NCBI GenBank assembly: GCA_003132505.1
Contig: PKXY01000013.1
Coordinates: forward strand, 22,212 to 80,718
From: Solirubrobacterales bacterium
GTDB lineage: Bacteria > Actinomycetota > Thermoleophilia > Solirubrobacterales > Solirubrobacteraceae
Direction of reading: 5' to 3'
DNA length: 58,507 bases
The position numbers and the translations under genes are program-made. Positions within the stretch are counted from its first letter, which is position 1. Every line of letters starts with the position of its first letter. Shown here piece by piece: positions 39,362 to 48,803 of the stretch. The notes beneath the pieces were generated by a model. The model was not told the DNA's origin. It worked only from the letters and a program-made list of their open reading frames with translations, and did not search any database.

Positions 39362-39421
39362 CGGCGTGAGCTGAAACTGGCGAGCGCCGCCTCGCCGCTC
39401 CGTCCGTGTAGGCCAACCCTG

Positions 39422-41917
39422 ATGTCGCAGCAGCCGTCGCGCCGGGCGGCTACCCTCTCGAGCGCTGGCTCCCGCGGGCGTTTACGCGACGCGCTCGCGG
39501 GCCGAGCCACGCCACTGCGCATGGCGACGACCAACCCCAGACCCGGCCCTGCAGTCGCACGGCCCCCGGGCAATGGCTCACTGCCTACGCGCCGTGGGAC
39601 AAACGCGCGGCCGGAGTACCTCGGGCTCGCCGCGATCCTCGCGCTGTCCTGCCTGCTCGAGTTTTACAAGCTCGGCCAGAACGGCTACGCGAACCTCTAC
39701 TACTCGGCGGGCGTCAAGTCGATGTTGCGCTCGCTGCACAACTTCTTCTTCGTGTCGTTCGACCCGGGCGGGCTCGTTTCGGTCGACAAGCCGCCGCTTG
39801 GTCTCTGGCTGCAGGCGTTGAGCGCCAAGATCTTCGGCTTTGCGCCGCTGTCGCTGCTGATTCCCGAAGGCGTCTGTGCAGTGCTCGCGGTCGCGCTGAT
39901 GTACTACATCGTCGCGCCGCGACTCGGTGCGCTAGCCGGCCTGCTCAGCGCGCTTGCCCTGGCCGTGTTCCCGTCGTTCGTCGCCGTCTCGCGCGACAAC
40001 GCCCTCGATCCGCTGCTGCTCTTGCTGATGCTCGCCGGCTGCGGCCTCGCGCTGAAGGCGATCGAGTCCGGTCGCACCCGCACGTTGCTTTTGAGCGCCC
40101 TGCTGGTCGGGCTCGCATTCAACACGAAGTCGCTGGCGGCTCTGCTGTGCGTGCCCGGGATCGGGCTGGGGTATCTCGTCTGCGCGCCGGGGACACCGTG
40201 GCGGCGCATCGCCCAGCTGGCAGGCGCGGGGGCCGTGCTCGTCGCGGTCTCGCTGTCGTGGTCGCTCGCGGTTGACGCGACGGCGGCCTCGCAGCGTCCG
40301 TACATCGGCAGTTCCGCCGACAACAGCGAGCTTGGGCTCGAGTTCGGCTACAACGGCCTCGGGCGCACCGGCGGCCAGGTCGGTGGCCCGCCGTGCCCGC
40401 AGACCTACCCAGCGCCCAGCTCCGACGTTCCGATCTTCCGCCCCGCAGCCACAACGACGGCGAGCACGACCCCCGCGACGACCACGACCACTACCGCCAG
40501 CGGCTCGACCGGCGTAACGGGCATCTACGGGGAGACGGTTCGAGATCCCAATCCCGTGGCGTTCGGAAGCTGTCCGAGCCCCGTGCGGATCTTCGGCGTC
40601 GGGCTGGGGGACCAGGGGGGCTGGACCGTGCCGCTCGCCGTCATCGGTTTGATCGCGCTCGCGTTCGCCATCGGCCGCCGGCGTGATCGCCGCACCGGGT
40701 TGCTGTTCGTGCTCGGCGGCTGGTTTGTCGTGGAGCTGCTCGCGCTCGACTTCTCGAAGGGCATCGTGCACCCGTATTACGTTTCGGGGCTTGGTCCCGG
40801 CCTCGCGGCGATGGTCGGGGCGGCGGTCGCCGCGTTCACGGTCCTCGTGCGCAGCAGCGACGCGCGACGAGTCGCAGTCGGTCTTGCACTCGCGGCCCTT
40901 GCGACGCTCACGACTGTCGGCGTCGACCTCTATCTGATCCACCGTCACGGCTATCCCGAGTTCTGGCGCTATCCGTTGGTGATCCTCGGCGTGACGGCGC
41001 TCGGTGCGGTCGCGATCTGGCGTGCCCGGGCGCACTGGTCGGTCGCGGCGCTCGTGCTCGTGCTGCTCGTCGCGCCAGCGCTGTATAGCAGCAGCGTCTG
41101 GGACGCGCCGGTCGATGGCACGTTCCCGAGCGCCGGTCCCTACAACGAGGCCGGCTGGGGTGGTATCTCGCTGCCTCACGACGAGCTGGTGGCGAACCGT
41201 GCCCTGGCGAAATATGTCCGTGCACATCACCCGACGGCGCGTTTCGCGGTCCTGACCGAGGCATCGGACGCTTCGTCGCCAATGATCCTGCTGGGCCTTT
41301 CAGCCGCCGCGATGGGTGGCTACAACACGACCGATCCGGCGCTGAGCGCCGATGGCCTGGCGAATCTGGTCGCCCGCCACGAGGCTCGCTACGTGCTCGT
41401 CGGCGGGCCCTACTACGACCGTGGCGGCAACGCCGCGTCGACCGCCGCGCGGCTCGTCTGCCCGCAGATCCCGCAGTCGGTCTGGTATCCGTCCGACCCT
41501 CAACAGGGCGTCCTCCATCTCGTCGACTGCGCGGGTCGCGCCAACGCGCTGAACCACCCCTTCGCCGTCGCGCGCGCCTACCTGCGCACGCATCCCCGCA
41601 CGCTGACGCCGCTCTCGCCGCCGCAACCGCCCCACGAGTACGAGGACACGACCGGGCTCCCGACCCGCGTCGCCGTGCGCATCATCGGCGGCGCCGCTGG
41701 GTCCGTGACCGTCACGGTCGGCTCCGAGCTGGCGCCAACCGGCGGGCTCGCGAAGCTGACGTCGGCCAACACCCTCGTGCCGGCTGAGCGGATCTATCAC
41801 GACCTGCCGGCGAGCGCCGACAGGACGATCACGCTCAAGCTCCCCGCGAGCTGGTATTTCAGGATCAAGCTGACGGGCTCAGCCACGATCGCGACGGTCA
41901 CGCAGCACGTGCGTTGA
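39422..41917 (+). CDS. GT-C family glycosyltransferase (ArnT/PMT-like)
   Basis: 831 residues, about 12 transmembrane helices. The N-terminal extracellular loop has the pattern YKLGQNGYANLYYSAGVKSML followed by SVDKPPLGLWLQALSAKIFG, typical of ArnT/YkcB-like dolichyl/polyprenyl-phosphate-sugar transferases. The large C-terminal extracellular domain (FAVLTEASDASSPMILL onward) is typical of the YkcA/B group. A Thr-rich loop (STTPATTTTTTASGSTGVTG) sits in the middle. The donor is probably a polyprenyl-phosphate sugar, and the target is unknown. The adjacent tandem genes encode proteins with Thr/Ser tails that might be targets. An alternative start is the ATG at 39521. Confidence 0.85.
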   Translation: MSQQPSRRAATLSSAGSRGRLRDALAGRATPLRMATTNPRPGPAVARPPGNGSLPTRRGTNARPEYLGLAAILALSCLLEFYKLGQNGYANLYYSAGVKSMLRSLHNFFFVSFDPGGLVSVDKPPLGLWLQALSAKIFGFAPLSLLIPEGVCAVLAVALMYYIVAPRLGALAGLLSALALAVFPSFVAVSRDNALDPLLLLLMLAGCGLALKAIESGRTRTLLLSALLVGLAFNTKSLAALLCVPGIGLGYLVCAPGTPWRRIAQLAGAGAVLVAVSLSWSLAVDATAASQRPYIGSSADNSELGLEFGYNGLGRTGGQVGGPPCPQTYPAPSSDVPIFRPAATTTASTTPATTTTTTASGSTGVTGIYGETVRDPNPVAFGSCPSPVRIFGVGLGDQGGWTVPLAVIGLIALAFAIGRRRDRRTGLLFVLGGWFVVELLALDFSKGIVHPYYVSGLGPGLAAMVGAAVAAFTVLVRSSDARRVAVGLALAALATLTTVGVDLYLIHRHGYPEFWRYPLVILGVTALGAVAIWRARAHWSVAALVLVLLVAPALYSSSVWDAPVDGTFPSAGPYNEAGWGGISLPHDELVANRALAKYVRAHHPTARFAVLTEASDASSPMILLGLSAAAMGGYNTTDPALSADGLANLVARHEARYVLVGGPYYDRGGNAASTAARLVCPQIPQSVWYPSDPQQGVLHLVDCAGRANALNHPFAVARAYLRTHPRTLTPLSPPQPPHEYEDTTGLPTRVAVRIIGGAAGSVTVTVGSELAPTGGLAKLTSANTLVPAERIYHDLPASADRTITLKLPASWYFRIKLTGSATIATVTQHVR

Positions 41918-41926
41918 GGCCCCGCC

Positions 41927-42382
41927 TCAACGAGGCTGGAGGGCTCGCAGCCGGTCCTCCACTTTGCCTCGTCGCTCCTCGAGGTCGGCCTGGAGGCCGT
42001 TCAGCTCGCTCGCACGGCGGCGCACGAGCGCGAGCTGGTCGTCCAGGTGGCCCAGTGCCTCGGTCAGCAGACTGTGCAGCCGAAGCGGATCCTCGACGCC
42101 CGCCTGGACCTCGGCTCGCAGCACTTTGCGCGCCTCCTCGGCCTCGACCAGCGTCTTCAGCTCGTCGAGCGAGACGCCGAGCAGCGAGCGCAGCCGCATC
42201 ACCTCGCGCAGGTGCTCGACCTCGGCTTCGCTGTATACGCGGTGGCTGCCGGACTGGCGTGTGGCGTGCTCGCCGAGCAGGCCGATCTCCTCGTAGTAGC
42301 GGATCGTCCGCGCTGTCGTGCCAACGAGCCGCGCGACATCGCCGATTCGCAGCGCGCCGTCCGGTGCGACTGCCGTGCTCAC
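41927..42382 (-). CDS. MerR-family transcriptional regulator
   Basis: 151 residues from the GTG at 42382, overlapping the MFS stop by 4 bp (GTGA). A longer open frame upstream belongs to the antisense-shifted shadow of the MFS gene. The winged-helix motif is typical (LRIGDVARLVGTTARTIRYYEEIGLL and SGSHRVYSEAEVEHL), followed by the dimerising coiled coil (about residues 75-145). No Cys metal site is present, so the effector is probably a drug or small molecule. It is co-transcribed with the transporter it presumably controls. Confidence 0.92.
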   Translation of the reverse strand: MSTAVAPDGALRIGDVARLVGTTARTIRYYEEIGLLGEHATRQSGSHRVYSEAEVEHLREVMRLRSLLGVSLDELKTLVEAEEARKVLRAEVQAGVEDPLRLHSLLTEALGHLDDQLALVRRRASELNGLQADLEERRGKVEDRLRALQPR

Positions 42383-43860
42383 GGCTCGGCCCGAGCGGTG
42401 TGCGCCGGGCGCATTAGCGAGACGAGGGCGCCGACCAGCGCCGCTCCTGCGAGCGCCCAGAGCGCGACGTGCATGTTGTTGATGAACGGCGCAAGCTTGG
42501 CGTCGCTGAGGCCGTGCGCCAGGCCCGAGAAGATCCGAAACAGTGTCGCGCGCGGGATCGCCGCGGTGACGATGGCGAGCACGAAGGCGATCGACAGGAC
42601 CGCGCCGGTGTTCTGCAGCACAGTTCGCGCGCCGGCTGCGATGCCGCGGCGCTCGGGCGGCACGGCGCCCATCATCGCCGCCCCATTCGGGCTCATGAAC
42701 GTTCCCGAGCCGATGCCGACGAGCGCTAGCAGCGTCGCCGCCCAGAGGAACGAGCTGTGCACCTGCAGCGTCGTCATCAGCGCAAGACCGATGGCCGTGA
42801 CCAGCATTCCGATTGCGGCCAGCGCACGTGAGCCGTGGCGATCGGCGTAGCTTCCGGCGAGCGGCGAGGCGACCAGCATTCCAAGCGCCAGCGGCATCAG
42901 CTTGATGCCGGCGGTGATCGGCGAATTGCCCTCGGCCCCCTGGAAGTAGAAGACGAAGATGAACATCAGCGCGAACCGTGTCAGCCCGTTGATGAATGTC
43001 GCGGCTGACGCGGCGGCGAACAGCCGATTGCGGAACAGGCTGAGGTCGAGCATCGGCGCGCGGCCGTGGCGCTCGATCACCACCCACGCCGGGAGTAGGA
43101 CCGCCGCGACCGCGAGGCCGACGATCACGATCGGATCGTCCCAGCCGGACAGCCCGCCGCGCGACACGCCAAGCACGAGCCCGGTGAGCCCGATAACGAA
43201 CGTCGCCGTGCCCGCGAGGTCGAGGCCCCGCTCGGCGTCCGGCTTCGCCAGCTCGCGCAGTATCAGCGCCCCCCAGATCGCACCGGCGAGCGCGAACGGT
43301 ACGTTGAACCAGAACACCCAGGGCCAGGAGATCTCGACCAGCGCGCCGCCGAGGACTGGCCCGATCACCAGCCCGATCGCGGCGATCATCATGTTCGCGC
43401 CCATCGCGAAGCCGAGCTGGCGCGGGGGAAACGCGTCGGTTACGAGCGCCGCCGAGTTGGCGAAGAGGAAGGCGGAGCCGATGCCCTGCAGCACTCGCCA
43501 GAGGATCAGCTCGGTTCCGTTGGCGGCAAACCCCGCGCCGAGCGACGCCAGGCCAAACACGAGGAAGCCGCCTACGTAGGCCTTCTTGCGGCCGAACATG
43601 TCCGACAGGCGACCGGCGCTCAACACCAATACGGTCGAGGCGATCATGTAGGCGAGGATCACCCAGACGAGCGTCAGCAGGCTCGTCCGCAGGCTCCGTT
43701 CGAGGTCCGGCAAGGCGATGATCAGCGTGCCCGAATTGGTCGCTGCCATCAGCATGCCGAGGCTCGTGCACGACAGCGCCCACCAGCGGTAGTTGGGCGA
43801 ATCGCCTGCGACACCGGGGCGCCGGCGTCGGAGCGGAATTGTCTGTGCGCGCGTACTCAT
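42379..43860 (-). CDS. MFS transporter, DHA2 (EmrB/QacA) family
   Basis: 493 residues with 14 predicted helices. Motif A is SAGRLSDMFGRKKAYV, motif C-like GPVLGGALVEISWPWVFW is in helix 5. This family exports drugs or metabolites with proton antiport, and the start is well supported by a promoter 4 nt upstream. The gene is first in an operon with a MerR regulator. The upstream region holds a palindrome within a 20-bp spacer, typical of a MerR-controlled promoter. Confidence 0.92.
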   Translation of the reverse strand: MSTRAQTIPLRRRRPGVAGDSPNYRWWALSCTSLGMLMAATNSGTLIIALPDLERSLRTSLLTLVWVILAYMIASTVLVLSAGRLSDMFGRKKAYVGGFLVFGLASLGAGFAANGTELILWRVLQGIGSAFLFANSAALVTDAFPPRQLGFAMGANMMIAAIGLVIGPVLGGALVEISWPWVFWFNVPFALAGAIWGALILRELAKPDAERGLDLAGTATFVIGLTGLVLGVSRGGLSGWDDPIVIVGLAVAAVLLPAWVVIERHGRAPMLDLSLFRNRLFAAASAATFINGLTRFALMFIFVFYFQGAEGNSPITAGIKLMPLALGMLVASPLAGSYADRHGSRALAAIGMLVTAIGLALMTTLQVHSSFLWAATLLALVGIGSGTFMSPNGAAMMGAVPPERRGIAAGARTVLQNTGAVLSIAFVLAIVTAAIPRATLFRIFSGLAHGLSDAKLAPFINNMHVALWALAGAALVGALVSLMRPAHTARAEP

Positions 43861-43864
43861 CGAC

Positions 43865-43896
43865 AGTTTACGTGAACGTAAGCTTCATGTTACCAA
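43865..43896 (-). promoter_or_regulatory. MerR-type promoter: palindrome in a 20-bp spacer
   Basis: On the minus strand TTGGTA (-35-like, 43891-43896) and TAAACT (-10, 43865-43870) are 20 bp apart. The perfect dyad TTACGT-GA-ACGTAA (43868-43881) lies in this spacer and overlaps the -10 box. Long spacers with a central dyad are characteristic of MerR-family control by DNA twisting. The -35 match is weak. Confidence 0.6.
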
Positions 43897-43927
43897 CTCG
43901 ACCTAAGCGGCCTGTCAGGCTTTGGCG

Positions 43928-45923
<1,996 letters not shown>

Positions 45924-45933
45924 GCGAGGCCGC

Positions 45934-47136
45934 TTGAGTCCAGCGCCCACCACCGGCCGCGACGGCGAGGCGGCGGGCACAGTACCTGCCGCCGTTCGCG
46001 AGCGACTACTCGATGCGTGGCGCGATGAGGTTCAGGCGACGATCGTCTACGAGCTGATCGCACGCCGTGAGAGTGATCCCCGGCGCGCCGAGGTCCTCCG
46101 TCGGCTGGCCGCCGTGGAGACCGGCCATCGTGAGCGCCTTCAGTCGCGCATGCGGGAGCTCGGGATCGAGGCGCCCGACGAGCGCACCGTAGTGCTGTCG
46201 CTCTGGCAGCGCCTACAGGCTCGCGTCGCTCCGGTCGACAAGCTGCTCGCGCGCCAGGAGGCGATGGAGCGAGAGATCGCGTCCCAGATCGAGGAGCAGC
46301 CGACGGGCGACTCGGCGACCGACAAGCTGCTCGACGAGATCAAGGCCGAGGAGGAGCAGCACACCGTCGCGCTCGGCCAGCTGCGAGAAGGCGACGCGCC
46401 TGAGGACCCGCGGACCGCTGCGATCGAAGCGCGGCTGGCACGACTCGCCAAGCGCGAGACCTGGCATCGCTCGAGCACCGGCTGGATCCCCGGCGCGATC
46501 TACGGCGCCAACGACGGCCTCGCCGCGGTGTTCGGGATCGTCGCGGGCGTCTCCGGTGCGACCGGCGGCTCGCACGTCGTTTTGACCGCCGGCCTGTTCG
46601 GCGCGATCGCCTCGGCGCTGTCGATGGCCGTCGGTGCCTACCTCGCCGAGCGCTCGACCAGCGAGGTTGCCGCCGCCAATCTCGCGCATGAGCGCGCCGA
46701 GGTCGAAAAGCACCCCGAGGAGGAGAAGGAGGAGCTTTCGCTCTACTACCAGCTGAAGGGCCTGACAGAGGCCGAGGCAAAGCAGGTCGTCGAGCGGATC
46801 GCCGAGAACCCCGAAAACCTGTTTCGGGCGATCGCGCAGGAGGAGCTCGGCCAGAGCGGCGAGCAGGGTGGCGGCGCGATCCAGGCCGCCCTGGCCGGCG
46901 GACTCTCGACTGCGTTCGGCGCGATCATCCCCGTGATGCCGTTCTTTTGGCTGCACGGCTACACCGGCATCGCCGTCGCGGCGGGGGTCTCGCTCGTCGC
47001 CCACTTCGGGGTCGGCGCGGCGAAGTCCGTCTTCACGCTGCGCAGCGCGTGGTCCTCAGGCTTCGAGATGACGATGGCCGGCGTGCTGGTCGGCGGCGCA
47101 ACCTACCTGCTCGGCCTCGCGATCGGCACCGGCTGA
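45934..47136 (+). CDS. MbfA-like ferritin-VIT1 iron/manganese transporter
   Basis: 400 residues from a TTG at 45934 (GAGG 5 nt upstream); the frame reaches back into thiC but has no start. The N-terminal 150 residues are a rubrerythrin-like ferritin domain with repeated Glu/His patterns (EVQATIVYELIARRES and ETGHRERLQSR, then EEEQHTVALGQL). The C-terminal part is a VIT1/CCC1 transporter (GAIYGANDGLAAVFGIVAGVSGA and LSMAVGAYLAERSTSEV). This matches membrane-bound ferritin A, which exports iron and protects from oxidative stress. It probably exports Fe2+ or Mn2+. Confidence 0.87.
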   Translation: MSPAPTTGRDGEAAGTVPAAVRERLLDAWRDEVQATIVYELIARRESDPRRAEVLRRLAAVETGHRERLQSRMRELGIEAPDERTVVLSLWQRLQARVAPVDKLLARQEAMEREIASQIEEQPTGDSATDKLLDEIKAEEEQHTVALGQLREGDAPEDPRTAAIEARLARLAKRETWHRSSTGWIPGAIYGANDGLAAVFGIVAGVSGATGGSHVVLTAGLFGAIASALSMAVGAYLAERSTSEVAAANLAHERAEVEKHPEEEKEELSLYYQLKGLTEAEAKQVVERIAENPENLFRAIAQEELGQSGEQGGGAIQAALAGGLSTAFGAIIPVMPFFWLHGYTGIAVAAGVSLVAHFGVGAAKSVFTLRSAWSSGFEMTMAGVLVGGATYLLGLAIGTG

Positions 47137-48132
47137 TCAGATCACGAGCACCGCGGCGCCGCGGAACGCCCCGGCGCGCAGGTCGCCGAGAGCCTGGTTG
47201 GCGTCCTCGAGTACGTAGGTCGTAACGTGGGATCGCACTCCGGCCTGCGCGGCGAGCTCGAGAAACTCGATGCCGTCAGCGCGGGTCAGGTTGGCGACCG
47301 AACGAATCGTGCGCTCGCCCCAGAGGATCTCGTAGGGGAAGGCCGGAATGTCGCTCATGTGAATGCCGGCGCAGACCACGGTCCCGCCCGGCCGGAGCGC
47401 CCTCAGCGCGACCGGAACGAGCGGACCGACCGCGGCGAAGATGATCGCTGCATCCAGCGCCTGCGGCGGCGCCTCGTCCGAGCTGCCCGCCCAGGCTGCG
47501 CCGAGCTCGCGCGCGAGGGCCTGTGCCGGCTCGTCGCCGCTGCGGGTGAAGGCGTAGACCTCGCGTCCCTGCCACGCCACCAGCTGCGCGAGGATGTGAG
47601 CCGACGCGCCGAAGCCATAGAAGCCGATCCGCTGCGCGTCGCCGCACATACGCAGCGAGCGGTATCCGATCAATCCGGCACAGAGCAGCGGCGCGATCTG
47701 CTCCGGCGGCTCGTCGCTCGCGAGCTCGAAGCAGAAACGCTCATCGGCGACTGTGTATTCGGCAAAGCCGCCGTCGATGTCGCAGCCGGTGAAGCGTGCG
47801 TGCTCGCAGAGATTCTCGCGCCCAGCGCGGCACTGCGAGCAGTCCCCGTCAGTCCAGCCCAGCCATGGGACGCCGACGCGCCGTCCGTCGGCGACGTTTC
47901 GCGCGACGACCTGATGGCCAAGGACCCGCGGCGGCTGGGCGATGGCGACCTCGCCGTCAAGCAGATGAAGGTCGGTGCGGCAGACGCCACAGGCCTCGAC
48001 TCGTAACAACAGCTCGTTCGGGGCGGGGGAGGGCACGGGAAGCTCGACGGGGCGCAGCGGCGCGCCGACCTGCTCGAACACCATCGCGCGCATCGTCGCC
48101 GGCGGCTTGCTCATTTTCCAATCGTTGCGCAT
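47137..48132 (-). CDS. Zinc-dependent alcohol dehydrogenase family protein
   Basis: 331 residues; ATGs at 48132, 48114 (MSKPP) and 48093 (MRAM) are possible starts. The catalytic Zn ligand CGVCRTDLH is present, and GHE is replaced by GHQ. The structural zinc site has lost its first Cys (DGDCSQCRAGRENLC, where the family normally has CGEC). The NAD(P) motif is GFYGFGASAHILAQL. It belongs to the group around AdhA-like/AdhP-like medium-chain enzymes. It converges with the iron exporter with shared stops (TGATCA). Confidence 0.87.
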   Translation of the reverse strand: MRNDWKMSKPPATMRAMVFEQVGAPLRPVELPVPSPAPNELLLRVEACGVCRTDLHLLDGEVAIAQPPRVLGHQVVARNVADGRRVGVPWLGWTDGDCSQCRAGRENLCEHARFTGCDIDGGFAEYTVADERFCFELASDEPPEQIAPLLCAGLIGYRSLRMCGDAQRIGFYGFGASAHILAQLVAWQGREVYAFTRSGDEPAQALARELGAAWAGSSDEAPPQALDAAIIFAAVGPLVPVALRALRPGGTVVCAGIHMSDIPAFPYEILWGERTIRSVANLTRADGIEFLELAAQAGVRSHVTTYVLEDANQALGDLRAGAFRGAAVLVI

Positions 48133-48237
48133 CGGCGCCGCAAGGTTCCCAGCCCGTGCTTAACCAGCATGCCTGGCCGCTCGCCCGAGGGTGTTGGCGA
48201 GCGTGCCACGTGCCGCCGCGTCTGCGACACTGCGGCA

Positions 48238-48309
48238 ATGACTGGCCTGCTGTTCCGGTTGATCCGAATCCTCCGCCGCAAGTACCAGAAGCGCCAGCAG
48301 GGCCGCTGA
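48238..48309 (+). CDS. Possible 23-residue basic amphipathic peptide
   Basis: An ATG-started frame gives a 23-residue peptide, starting MTGLLFRLIRILRRKYQKRQ. The first half is an amphipathic hydrophobic helix and the second is strongly basic. It ends 17 bp before the lipoprotein start. No strong ribosome binding site is visible. It could be a membrane-active or leader peptide, or a chance frame. Confidence 0.3.
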   Translation: MTGLLFRLIRILRRKYQKRQQGR

Positions 48310-48326
48310 TCGCTGGGCGAGATCGT

Positions 48327-48803
48327 GTGCGGCGACCAGCGCCCGGAAGGGCTGGTGCCGGTGTCCTCGCCTCGCTTGCCGTCGCCGTCGCCGGCTGTGG
48401 CGGCACGACGACGGCGACCCCCAGCTTCTCCGCGATCGCGAACACGATCTGCGCGAACGCGGACGCTGAGATCGTGGCACTCCCGCCAGAGCGTCGCTCC
48501 CTGGTCTCGCTTGCCCGCGTCGCGCGGCACGAGCTGCCGATCGTCCGCAACGAGCTGGCGCAGCTCTCGGAGCTCACGGCGCCGGCGAGCAAGGCGAGGG
48601 AGTTCGCGAGCGCGCTCGCCAGCACGCGGCGTGAGCTCGTGCTCGTACCGCGATTGATTGCGGCGGTGCACGCCGAGAACGCCGCACGGATCGCGACGGT
48701 GGCGCTCGCCGCGGACGAGGCGGACATGCAGGCCAAGACGGCGATGACCTCCCTCGGCTTGGGCGCGTGCGCCCGCGAAGTGGTGCCGCGCGGCTCGCGC
48801 TAG
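48327..48803 (+). CDS. Lipoprotein, unknown function
   Basis: 158 residues from the GTG at 48327. The signal peptide MRRPAPGRAGAGVLASLAVA ends in the lipobox AVAGC. The mature protein is helical (FSAIANTICANADAEIVALP, LARVARHELPIVRNELAQL, RLIAAVHAENAARIATV) with two further Cys (NTICAN and LGACAREV) at the ends. A similar four-helix, two-Cys lipoprotein is common in this lineage, but its role is unknown. The frame continues upstream antisense to the ADH gene; the lipoprotein signal fixes the start here. Confidence 0.7.
   Translation: MRRPAPGRAGAGVLASLAVAVAGCGGTTTATPSFSAIANTICANADAEIVALPPERRSLVSLARVARHELPIVRNELAQLSELTAPASKAREFASALASTRRELVLVPRLIAAVHAENAARIATVALAADEADMQAKTAMTSLGLGACAREVVPRGSR

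Noticed and set aside
41927-43783. A 618-codon minus-strand frame covering the MerR gene and running through the MFS gene
   Set aside because: Only the last 151 codons encode MerR. The rest is a frame-shifted shadow of the MFS gene with an Arg/Ala-rich, non-protein-like sequence.
47796-48326. Upstream extension of the lipoprotein frame at 48.3 kb
   Set aside because: It is antisense to the ADH gene; the signal peptide and lipobox place the true start at 48327.
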